A stretch of DNA of 7,349 nucleotides from Chitinophagaceae bacterium UBA4412 (lineage in GTDB: Bacteria; Bacteroidota; Bacteroidia; Chitinophagales; Chitinophagaceae). Shown here in pieces: positions 1 through 6,059 of the stretch. Location: assembly GCA_002400445.1 (NCBI GenBank), contig DGQO01000149.1, positions 1 to 7,349 on the forward strand. Direction: 5' to 3'. The stretch's first letter is position 1, and every line of letters begins with the position of its first letter. The translations under genes were made by a program, and so were the position numbers. The notes beneath the pieces are model-generated. The model ran no database searches and was not told the origin of the DNA. It saw only the letters and a list, made by a program, of their open reading frames with translations.

Positions 1-273
1 AAAGCTTCTGGCAAGGTCGATGAGATTTTTATGCATGACGACCTGGTAGAAATTGCCGCAACAGATTTAGATCGTTTATCTGCAGTGATTGCAAATCTGC
101 CCGGGCTTTTAAAGCAACAAAAGGAAGGTGCCTACCTGCAATTAAATTTGCCCGTGGGCACCGCAAGACTCGATCAGATAAATGCTTTTTGTTTCAAAGA
201 AGGTATCACGCTTAGTCATTTGCAAATGAAGAAGCGCAGTCTGGAAAGCAAATTTATTGAACTGACCCATTAA
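1..273 (+). CDS. ABC transporter ATP-binding protein, C-terminal fragment (5' end outside window)
   Basis: The reading frame is open from base 1 to the TAA at 271-273, giving the last 90 residues of a longer protein. The Walker A, signature and Walker B parts lie upstream of the window. What remains resembles the C-terminal accessory domain of ABC-2 export ATPases (DUF4162-like): a linker of the form GKVDEIF, an alternating beta/alpha stretch, and an ending of the form RSLESKFIELT, where such ATPases usually carry LEDxFLxLT. A permease gene follows after 31 bp on the same strand, the normal arrangement for an ATPase/permease pair, so this is probably the cytoplasmic nucleotide-binding subunit of that exporter. 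Substrate cannot be told. The internal ATG at 31 is not the start, because the frame continues upstream. The family call rests on the tail and the neighbour only. Confidence 0.75.
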   Translation, partial: KASGKVDEIFMHDDLVEIAATDLDRLSAVIANLPGLLKQQKEGAYLQLNLPVGTARLDQINAFCFKEGITLSHLQMKKRSLESKFIELTH

Positions 274-304
274 TTATTTTTCGTTTTTTTAACCAGAACA
301 TACA

Positions 305-1126
305 ATGAAATCACTCTTAGGTGTAGAATGGATGAAGATCAAAAACTATGGTGCTTTTAAAGTACTTGCTATTTTTTTTGTGATTGGTATTGGCTTATCC
401 AATTATATCGTGTACAGTGTAAATAAAAACATTGTGGGCAATATTAATACGGCAGGCCTGGTATCTTTTAGTCCATACAACTTTTCAAATACATGGCAAA
501 CTACCAGCTACGCCACAGGATACCTGCTGATGTTGCCGGCCTTGCTCATCATCATTTTGGTAACGAATGAGTTTAGCTTTCGTACCAGTCGCCAAAATAT
601 TATAGACGGTTGGAGCCGAAATGAATTTATCAGCGTAAAGATGATGATTGCTTTAATTATAGCCGTTATCTCCACCGTTCTCGTAATCCTTACTGGTGGC
701 ATTTTCGGATTCGCTTCAGGCACTGAATTTTCGTTGAATGGTTTTAGTCATGTAGGATATTTCTTTTTAAAAGCCCTGTCCTATAACATGATTGCCATCC
801 TCATTTCGGTATGGATTAAACGCACAGGATTTGCCATCGGCCTTTACTTTATCTATTTAGGCGCAGAAAATATCGTGTCTCAGTTACTGGATGTAGGCAG
901 CATGAAGCTACGGTCCGAACAGGGAATTGATTTGGGAAGCCTGGGCGATTACCTGCCGATGAACGCTTCTGATGGCCTGCTTACTTTCCCGGATAATCCA
1001 CTTAAATCAATGGCTAAATCGGCACTGCCTACAGATTATTACTGGCTGGTGCTTGCGCTCACCCTGATATACCTTGCCTTATTTGTTTTCCTGAGCAGGA
1101 GAAAATTTCTCAGGACTGATTTGTAG
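305..1126 (+). CDS. ABC-2 type transporter permease
   Basis: A 273-residue integral membrane protein. About six hydrophobic segments are visible, near residues 19-38, 69-87, 112-138, 150-169, 174-195 and 245-264, with a charged C-terminus (SRRKFLRTDL). The segment NEFSFRTSRQNIIDGWSR (residues 88-105) after the second helix matches the cytoplasmic loop typical of ABC-2 permeases, thought to contact the ATPase. Length and topology fit the membrane half of a two-gene exporter whose ATPase ends 31 bp upstream, so the two are probably co-transcribed; no promoter-like box was seen in the gap. The ATG at 305 is the first in-frame start after the upstream stop and gives a short polar N-terminus before helix 1. 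The last 17 bases overlap, tail to tail, the minus-strand gene ending at 1110. The exported substrate is unknown. Confidence 0.85.
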   Translation: MKSLLGVEWMKIKNYGAFKVLAIFFVIGIGLSNYIVYSVNKNIVGNINTAGLVSFSPYNFSNTWQTTSYATGYLLMLPALLIIILVTNEFSFRTSRQNIIDGWSRNEFISVKMMIALIIAVISTVLVILTGGIFGFASGTEFSLNGFSHVGYFFLKALSYNMIAILISVWIKRTGFAIGLYFIYLGAENIVSQLLDVGSMKLRSEQGIDLGSLGDYLPMNASDGLLTFPDNPLKSMAKSALPTDYYWLVLALTLIYLALFVFLSRRKFLRTDL

Positions 1127-2063
1127 TGCTTTGTTTTTCCTTTCTCACAATTTCACTTAATGCAGCATCAATAGAGGGGAATATAAAAGTAAAACCTGTT
1201 CCCTTGATTTTTGCGCAACTCACCGTAGTGCTTTTAAGCACTTCTGCACTTCTCTGCCCCATCATCAGTTTGAGCACAAAGCTGGGTACGTGCACGGCCA
1301 TGAAACTTTTACCTCTTTTTCGTTTAGCCAGGTGAAGTGTGAGGGTTTTGTTGCTGATGGGCTGTGGCGCTACAGCATTGTAGCTTCCATGCATCACGGA
1401 GTTTTCAATGGCATGAATATACATGCGGCATATATCTGTGAGATGTATCCAGCTCACCATTTGTTCTCCACTGCCCAGGATGGCGGCAATACCAAACTGC
1501 AAAGGTTTTTCAAATTCTGCTAAAGCGCCGCCTTTATCACCCAATACAATACCGGTTCTTAGTTTGCACACCCTGATGCCCAGCGTTTCGGCTTTATCTG
1601 CGGCGTCTTCCCAGCGTTTGCAGGTTTCGCCTAAAAAATCTTTTGCGGCAGGGTCGTCCTCCGTAAATGCAAAGCCAGGTTTTGTATCCGGCCCATACCA
1701 GCCAATGGCAGATGCACTTACCAGCGTTTTTACATGGTGGTTGTGTTCTGCCAGGTTCTCTATCAGCAGCCCGATACTTTCTGTGCGGCTATCCAGTATT
1801 TTTTGTTGGTACGATTTCGTCCAGGCTTTATCTACCACGCCGGCTCCGGCCAGGTGCACAATATGATCTGCCCGCAGTAATGCTGGGATATCTACCTCTT
1901 TCTTTTCAATATCCCACAGCGCATATTCTACCCTTTCTATCTTCTGAGTGGCTGCTGGTTGCTTTCGGGTAAGCACAATTACATCATAGCCCTGCTTGAG
2001 CAAAAACGTTGTAAGCGCCCTGCCCACAAGGCCTGTGCCGCCGGTGATAAGTACTGTACTCAT
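1110..2063 (-). CDS. TIGR01777 family (YfcH-like) NAD(P)-binding epimerase/oxidoreductase
   Basis: A 317-residue cytoplasmic protein of the extended short-chain dehydrogenase superfamily. The N-terminal Rossmann motif TGGTGLVG is at residues 7-14. Family landmarks follow: HLAGAGV (70-76), SASAIGWYG (116-124), a KRWEDAA helix (149-155), RTGIVLG (169-175) and WIHLTDI (205-211). A C-terminal segment from about residue 258 matches the DUF1731-type domain (VPSFVLKLMMGQ then SAEVLKSTT). Length is normal for the family (about 300). The substrate of TIGR01777 proteins is largely unknown; the Tyr of WYG is not followed by a clear YxxxK, so I assign no reaction. It is convergent with the ABC permease (17-bp overlap) and divergent from the secreted-protein gene at 2151. 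Upstream of the start, TAGATTCG (2099-2092, minus strand) is one mismatch from the Bacteroidota -7 box but lacks a good -33 partner, so its promoter is uncertain. Confidence 0.92.
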   Translation of the reverse strand: MSTVLITGGTGLVGRALTTFLLKQGYDVIVLTRKQPAATQKIERVEYALWDIEKKEVDIPALLRADHIVHLAGAGVVDKAWTKSYQQKILDSRTESIGLLIENLAEHNHHVKTLVSASAIGWYGPDTKPGFAFTEDDPAAKDFLGETCKRWEDAADKAETLGIRVCKLRTGIVLGDKGGALAEFEKPLQFGIAAILGSGEQMVSWIHLTDICRMYIHAIENSVMHGSYNAVAPQPISNKTLTLHLAKRKRGKSFMAVHVPSFVLKLMMGQRSAEVLKSTTVSCAKIKGTGFTFIFPSIDAALSEIVRKEKQSTTNQS

Positions 2064-2125
2064 CTAATAAGAATTTAGGGTTTATATTTAACGAATCTAA
2101 TCAATAGTAACGCTGCATTTCTGCG

Positions 2126-2133
2126 TAAATTTA
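2126..2133 (+). promoter_or_regulatory. Possible -7 promoter box for the secreted protein gene
   Basis: TAAATTTA matches the Bacteroidota TAnnTTTG box except for the last base. It lies 17 nt before the ATG at 2151. No TTG stands at the expected -33 distance. If it is real, the mRNA would start close to 2139, which favours ATG 2151 over ATG 2139. Weak evidence. Confidence 0.3.
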
Positions 2134-2150
2134 TCTAAATGTATCACCAC

Positions 2151-3674
2151 ATGAAACGCCTGAAACTTATCATTTGTTTAGTAATACCCATTGTTTTTTC
2201 CAGCACACTGTATGCGCAAAAAATCGTTTACTCTACAACACATAATGAGCCCGCCAATGACGTCAATTTTGAAATCCTTGGAAAGATAGGTTCAAACTAC
2301 ATTGTTTTTAAAAATATTAACTGGCGAAATCTTTTCCAGGTTTTTGACCAGGATATGAAAGAAATAAGTAATGAGCGGATTAAATTTTTACCAGAAAAAT
2401 TGATCAATGCAGACTTTGTATCCTACCCGGACCACTTCATTATGATCTACCAATATAAGCGCAATGGTATTCTCTATTGTGACGCTGTAGATATGGATGC
2501 CAATGCAAATCCGATTGGCGATATTCTCACAGTGGATACAACAAGGATAGGTATGCAAAGCGGGAGTGATGTGTACAGTACCATTTACAGTGAAGACAAA
2601 TCAAATATCCTGGTGTACAAAATGCACGAAAAGAACAACAAGGTAAATATTGTAACCAAGCGTTTCAGCGCTAAACTTCGATTGCTGGACAGTACCCGCT
2701 CTGTAATTGCGTTTGATGACAGGCGTGAAATTTACAGTCCTTTCCAGTTGGCCAACGACGGTACGATCTTTTTTACAAAAGAAACCAAGGAGGGCAACAG
2801 GGAAAATATTGCACAGCTTGAAGTAGTAACCAGCAAGCCTGCTTCTAACACTTTCGTTGCTGTGCCCATCAATCTTCAAAAAAAATATATTGATGGCGTA
2901 CAAATTAAAATTGATAACCTGAACAACAACTACCTCATCAATTCATTCTATTATTCCGAAAAGAGGGGAGGCGCTGTTGAAGGTTTATTTTCCGCAATCA
3001 TGAACCGGGATACGGATTCTGTAAAAGTCGTTTTCAATATACTGAATGATACTCTTCGCCAGGCACTTGCCGGCTCGGGTAATTTTCGCAATGCTTTTGA
3101 CAACCTGTTTCTGCGGAATACTCTCGTAAAGAGGAATGGCAGTTATGTACTCGTGGCAGAAGAGTTTTCCAGCCAAAGTATGGGCAATCCAAACAGTTGG
3201 AATCGCTGGGATTACTTGTATGGCAATCCATACAGTTATTATAACGATTATTATTATTGGAACAGCCCTTACTACCGCTATAACCGTTTTGACAATTATA
3301 ACACTAACAGGAGCACCCGTTATTTCTATAATAATATTTTTGTGCTGAGCCTGGATAGTGCGCTGAATATTGAGTGGGGAAATGTGATTTTAAAAAACCA
3401 GTCGAATGACAATGATGACAGTTATCTCTCCTTCGGTCTCATGAACTCCGGTGCCGAATTAAATTTTCTGTACATCGAAAAAGAACGCAATGCACAGATC
3501 GTAAGTAATCAAAGTGTTTCTACTTACGGGAAACTCTATCGTTATCCCACACTCAAGACAAGGGAATCAGGTTACCAGTTTATGCCAAGGCTTGCCAAGC
3601 AAGTGGGGCAGCGCAGGTTAATTGTACCTGTAGTGAAGCGGGGAAATCTTGGGTTTGCTAAACTTGATTTTTAA
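2151..3674 (+). CDS. Secreted protein of unknown function, beta-rich, with Tyr/Asn-rich insert
   Basis: I do not recognise a named family. The product is 507 residues from ATG 2151. An in-frame ATG at 2139 would add only MYHH before a clean signal peptide, so 2151 is preferred. The signal peptide runs from MKRLKL through a hydrophobic core to LYA, with likely cleavage between Ala22 and Gln23; there is no lipobox Cys, so a soluble periplasmic or exported protein is expected. The body is rich in short beta-type segments of the form 'hydrophobic-D-x-D/S-hydrophobic', near residues 62-71 (FQVFDQDMKE), 111-124, 169-181 and 398-410 (FVLSLDSALNIEW). This suggests repeated hairpins as in a beta-propeller (inference). 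Residues 344-395 form a low-complexity block with 14 Tyr and 12 Asn of 52. There is no recognisable catalytic motif or C-terminal sorting domain. Its left neighbour is divergent, and the membrane protein on its right appears to have its own promoter, so it is probably monocistronic. Confidence 0.85.
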   Translation: MKRLKLIICLVIPIVFSSTLYAQKIVYSTTHNEPANDVNFEILGKIGSNYIVFKNINWRNLFQVFDQDMKEISNERIKFLPEKLINADFVSYPDHFIMIYQYKRNGILYCDAVDMDANANPIGDILTVDTTRIGMQSGSDVYSTIYSEDKSNILVYKMHEKNNKVNIVTKRFSAKLRLLDSTRSVIAFDDRREIYSPFQLANDGTIFFTKETKEGNRENIAQLEVVTSKPASNTFVAVPINLQKKYIDGVQIKIDNLNNNYLINSFYYSEKRGGAVEGLFSAIMNRDTDSVKVVFNILNDTLRQALAGSGNFRNAFDNLFLRNTLVKRNGSYVLVAEEFSSQSMGNPNSWNRWDYLYGNPYSYYNDYYYWNSPYYRYNRFDNYNTNRSTRYFYNNIFVLSLDSALNIEWGNVILKNQSNDNDDSYLSFGLMNSGAELNFLYIEKERNAQIVSNQSVSTYGKLYRYPTLKTRESGYQFMPRLAKQVGQRRLIVPVVKRGNLGFAKLDF

Positions 3675-3699
3675 GTTCAATTTATAGCACTGACTGTAA

Positions 3700-3730
3700 T
3701 TTGTTTTACGGGCATTATTGCGCACATTTG
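3700..3730 (+). promoter_or_regulatory. Bacteroidota-type promoter (TTTG / CACATTTG) for the DUF6427-like gene
   Basis: TTTG at 3700-3703 and CACATTTG at 3723-3730 are separated by 19 nt. The known Bacteroidota layout is a TTG-type -33 element, about 19-21 nt, then TAnnTTTG. The -7 box has one mismatch (C for the first T). Transcription would start a few bases after 3730. That places the TTG codon at 3718 upstream of the transcript and supports GTG 3769 as the real start. Confidence 0.5.
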
Positions 3731-3768
3731 CACACGGAGAGTTTCTCATAAAACTTAATACGCTTACT

Positions 3769-4749
3769 GTGACAGGCATTTTTAAAGCCAATAATCCATC
3801 AAATAATTTTTTTCTGCTGCTTTACGGGCTGGCCATTAAGCTATACCTTTTTTTGCAGCCACCGGGTGCACAATTGCATCCTTCCGATGCACCACTTTTT
3901 AGCTCCATGGTTTTGTGGTTGCAAAAATTGTTTCCGCAGGGCACACTCATCTTTAGCTTGCTGGCGTTTATTCTTATTTTTATCCAGGCCATGTTGCTTA
4001 ATAAAGCAGTGAATGATCAGCGAATGTTGAGTAAGCTCAACTATTTGCCCGCAATGGCTTACCTGCTCATTACATCTCTTTTCCCGGAATGGTATGCATT
4101 TTCATCTGCGCTTGTAGCCAATACTTTTTTAATATGGGTATGGGCCAGGTTGTGTACGATGCATAACAATCCACATGCAAAATCTGGTATTTTTAATATT
4201 GGACTTGCCATCGGGCTGGCATCCTTTTTTTATTATCCCGCCATCATTTTTACCATCCTGTTCATTGCAGGCATTGCCATCACCCGTGCTTTCCGGCTCA
4301 ATGAATGGCTGATTGGTCTTATTGGCATTCTCACGCCTTTTTATTTCTTTGGAGCCTGGCTGTTTTTGTCTGGGCAATGGGAAATGTATCGCCTGCCGAT
4401 TGTGCTTTTTACCGTGCCCGTTTTTATCCAGTCTGCCTGGGATTGGGCAGCGCTTATCCTCATAGCCCTCACGCTTATGCTGGGTTTTTACTTTGTACAA
4501 CATCATTTTCGCCGGCAGGTAGTGCAAACACGGAAAAGCTGGCAATTGCTCACCCTCTATTTGGTGGTGGCGGCATTAGTGCCATTTGTAAATGCAAAAA
4601 ATAGTTTTGGTAGCTGGATTCTTATGGCAGTGCCTATTTCCGTATTTGCTGCGGCAGCCTTCTTTTATCCTGAAAGGAAATGGTTTGCTACGATTATCCA
4701 CTGGGGCATGGTAGCCATTATCGTGGCTGTAGCCTATTTCGTTTCATAA
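3769..4749 (+). CDS. Polytopic membrane protein, DUF6427-like
   Basis: A 326-residue, strongly hydrophobic protein with roughly nine membrane segments, near residues 12-30, 58-77, 93-108, 112-130, 143-173 (probably two), 178-200, 225-243, 259-275, 281-300 and 306-325. The N-terminus, of the form TGIFKANNPSNNFFLL then LKLxxFLxP-like, is what I recall of the DUF6427 family of Bacteroidota membrane proteins. The assignment is from memory of the pattern, and the family has no established function that I know of. The frame stays open upstream to a TTG at 3718, which would add 17 polar residues (start MRTFAHGEF). I prefer GTG 3769 because the family pattern starts there and a promoter-like pair covers 3700-3730. 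It ends 47 nt before purQ, which has its own promoter box, so a functional link with purine synthesis is not implied. Confidence 0.72.
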   Translation: MTGIFKANNPSNNFFLLLYGLAIKLYLFLQPPGAQLHPSDAPLFSSMVLWLQKLFPQGTLIFSLLAFILIFIQAMLLNKAVNDQRMLSKLNYLPAMAYLLITSLFPEWYAFSSALVANTFLIWVWARLCTMHNNPHAKSGIFNIGLAIGLASFFYYPAIIFTILFIAGIAITRAFRLNEWLIGLIGILTPFYFFGAWLFLSGQWEMYRLPIVLFTVPVFIQSAWDWAALILIALTLMLGFYFVQHHFRRQVVQTRKSWQLLTLYLVVAALVPFVNAKNSFGSWILMAVPISVFAAAAFFYPERKWFATIIHWGMVAIIVAVAYFVS

Positions 4750-4764
4750 GTGAGGCACAGTTTG

Positions 4765-4772
4765 TACTTTTG
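4765..4772 (+). promoter_or_regulatory. Bacteroidota-type -7 promoter box for purQ
   Basis: TACTTTTG is an exact match to TAnnTTTG and ends 24 nt before the purQ ATG at 4797. The -33 region falls on the last codons and stop of the upstream membrane gene, where TTTC (4742-4745) gives only a partial match at about 20 nt spacing. It suggests purQ can be transcribed on its own. Confidence 0.6.
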
Positions 4773-4796
4773 CGCTTCAGAAATAAACTCCTTTAC

Positions 4797-5459
4797 ATGA
4801 AATTTGGCGTTGTAATTTTTCCGGGGTCTAATTGTGACCGGGATATGATTGAAGCCTTGCAGCAGGATATGAACCAGGAAGTGATCCCGCTTTGGCACAA
4901 AGACAAAGACCTCAGTATGTTTTCTTCTGAAGATTGTATTGTGCTCCCCGGTGGCTTTAGTTATGGGGATTATCTACGCTGTGGCGCTATAGCCCGCTTT
5001 AGCCCAATGATGCAAAGTGTAATTGCTTTTGCCAATGCTGGCGGAAAAGTGCTTGGCGTATGTAATGGATTTCAAATTCTTTGCGAAAGTGGTCTGCTCC
5101 CCGGCGTCTTACTTAGAAATGCGGATCAAAAGTTTACTTGTAAAAATGTCCATATCAGCAGTGGAAAAGGAGAAGCACTCAAGATTCCAATTGCGCATGG
5201 AGAGGGCCGTTATTATGCCAGTGAAGAAGTACTTCAACAATTGCAGGCCAATAACCAGGTATTGTATAGGTATTGCGAAGATTCCGGTGCAGTGAGCGAT
5301 GCAGCAAATCCTAATGGAACAACAATGAATATCGCCGGCATTTGCAACGAAAAACGTAATGTGTTTGGCATGATGCCACACCCCGAAAGGGCTTGTAGTC
5401 CCTTACTCAACAATACCGACGGAAGAAAAGTATTTGAGCATTTATTTGGCATTTCATAA
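4797..5459 (+). CDS. purQ: Phosphoribosylformylglycinamidine synthase subunit PurQ (glutamine amidotransferase)
   Basis: PurQ hydrolyses glutamine and passes ammonia to PurL, which with PurS converts FGAR to FGAM in the fourth step of de novo purine synthesis, in the cytoplasm. The 220-residue product is a complete class I glutamine amidotransferase. It has the N-terminal PGSNCDRD motif (residues 9-16), the oxyanion segment LPGGFSYGDYLRCGAIA (50-66), the nucleophile Cys89 in GVCNGFQ, IPIAHGEGRYY (130-140), NPNGTTMNIAGICN (171-184), and the His195/Glu197 pair of the triad in PHPERA. Length and residue positions match the small PurQ of the three-subunit enzyme type, so separate purL and purS genes are expected elsewhere. 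The frame extends upstream to an ATG at 4680 inside the previous gene, but ATG 4797 gives the family N-terminus (MKFGVVIFPGSN) and lies just after a promoter box. No other purine gene is adjacent. Confidence 0.97.
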   Translation: MKFGVVIFPGSNCDRDMIEALQQDMNQEVIPLWHKDKDLSMFSSEDCIVLPGGFSYGDYLRCGAIARFSPMMQSVIAFANAGGKVLGVCNGFQILCESGLLPGVLLRNADQKFTCKNVHISSGKGEALKIPIAHGEGRYYASEEVLQQLQANNQVLYRYCEDSGAVSDAANPNGTTMNIAGICNEKRNVFGMMPHPERACSPLLNNTDGRKVFEHLFGIS

Positions 5460-5501
5460 GCTGGATTATTAACATCAATTAACAGCAAAAGGCTGGATGA
5501 T
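5460..5501 (+). repeat. Nested direct repeats upstream of the DsbD-alpha-like gene
   Basis: GCTGGATTAT (5460-5469) recurs as GCTGGATGAT (5492-5501), 9 of 10 identical, offset by 32 bp. Between them ATTAACA occurs at 5468-5474 and 5478-5484, offset by 10 bp; the flanking bases extend it to 8 of 10. The second long copy ends 4 bp before the -7 box at 5506. The placement suits a regulator site, but the copies are short and this is AT-rich DNA. Confidence 0.35.
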
Positions 5502-5505
5502 ACAA

Positions 5506-5513
5506 TAAATTTG
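5506..5513 (+). promoter_or_regulatory. Bacteroidota-type -7 promoter box for the DsbD-alpha-like gene
   Basis: TAAATTTG is an exact match to TAnnTTTG, ending 27 nt before the ATG at 5541. No TTG lies 19-21 nt upstream, so the -33 element is weak, as at activator-dependent promoters. The box would serve the small redox protein and, by readthrough, the downstream reductase gene. Confidence 0.6.
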
Positions 5514-5540
5514 CAGGATACGATTTAAATACGATCTCAT

Positions 5541-5996
5541 ATGAAAAAAATTTCCATACTCTTTTTATCCTTGTTTGCAGTGCTTGTTGTTTCTGCGCAA
5601 ATTGAAAACCCTGTGAAGTGGTCTTACACTGCCAAAAAGGTTTCTGATAAGGTTTATGATGTTTATGTAACGGCTACACTAGATCCGCAATGGCATATTT
5701 ATGCGCAGGATGCTGGCGAAGGACCTGAGCCTACAACGCTTAGTTTTTTGAAAAATCCGCTGGTAACTGTGGATGGTAAAACCCGTGAAGTAGGTCAACT
5801 TGAAAAGCAGTTTGATAAAAACTTTAATTCCACGCTTAAGTTTTACAGCAATACCGTGAGTTTTGTACAAAGGGTTAAAACAAAATCTGCTGTGGCAACG
5901 GTGCTTAAAGGTGCAGTAAATTATATGGTGTGCAACGACAGAAAATGCCTGCCGCCGCGGTCGGTTGACTTTACGGTTAAGCTCGCTGCCAAATGA
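5541..5996 (+). CDS. Secreted stand-alone DsbD N-terminal (alpha) domain-like protein with CxxxxC pair
   Basis: A 151-residue periplasmic protein with a signal peptide (MKKISILFLSLFAVLVVSA, likely cut before Gln20). The mature part is a single domain resembling the N-terminal domain of the thiol:disulfide interchange protein DsbD. It has KWSYTAKKV at the start, a DPQWHIYAQ motif (48-56), and near the C-terminus YMVCNDRKCLPP (128-139), with Cys131 and Cys136 in the place of the E. coli DsbD alpha cysteines (Cys103/Cys109; spacing is four residues here, five in E. coli). In DsbD this pair takes electrons from the membrane part and passes them to periplasmic thiol proteins. The gene precedes a DsbD-type reductase whose own alpha-like domain lacks both cysteines, so it probably acts as that reductase's redox partner (inference). 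It has its own promoter box and is followed by an intrinsic terminator. The ATG at 5541 gives a standard signal peptide. Confidence 0.85.
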   Translation: MKKISILFLSLFAVLVVSAQIENPVKWSYTAKKVSDKVYDVYVTATLDPQWHIYAQDAGEGPEPTTLSFLKNPLVTVDGKTREVGQLEKQFDKNFNSTLKFYSNTVSFVQRVKTKSAVATVLKGAVNYMVCNDRKCLPPRSVDFTVKLAAK

Positions 5997-6018
5997 TCAT
6001 CTCATTTTAATGACAATT

Positions 6019-6044
6019 AATCCCGACCTTGCTCGGGATTTTTT
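6019..6044 (+). terminator. Intrinsic terminator between the alpha-like gene and the DsbD-like gene
   Basis: AATCCCGA (6019-6026) and TCGGGATT (6033-6040) form a perfect 8-bp stem with a 6-nt loop (CCTTGC), followed by a T run covering 6039-6044. It lies 22 nt after the stop at 5996 and 15 nt before the ATG at 6060. There is no T run on the minus-strand side, so it acts on plus-strand transcripts. Confidence 0.85.
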
Positions 6045-6059
6045 ATAAAAAAGTACTTC

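Noticed and set aside
1423..1866. 147-codon plus-strand open frame
   Set aside because: It is a shadow of the minus-strand epimerase-like gene, which has a clear Rossmann motif and family landmarks.
2092..2099. TAGATTCG on the minus strand as promoter of the epimerase-like gene
   Set aside because: It has one mismatch to TAnnTTTG and no CAA (minus-strand TTG) at the -33 distance, which is too weak to list.
3718..3768. TTG start at 3718 for the DUF6427-like protein
   Set aside because: The codon falls between the probable -33 and -7 boxes and would add polar residues before the family-like N-terminus; GTG 3769 fits better, though 3718 cannot be excluded.
4129..4545. 138-codon open frame on the minus strand
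   Set aside because: It lies wholly inside the membrane protein gene, its product is rich in charged residues and Pro/Gly with no domain pattern, and the sense frame has a convincing membrane protein.
4680..4796. 39-residue N-terminal extension of PurQ from ATG 4680
   Set aside because: It overlaps the upstream gene and its stop, and the family N-terminus (MKFGVVIFPGSN) begins at 4797 behind a promoter box.
5483..5495. CAGC/GCTG inverted repeat after purQ as a terminator
   Set aside because: It has only a 4-bp stem and no T run after it.
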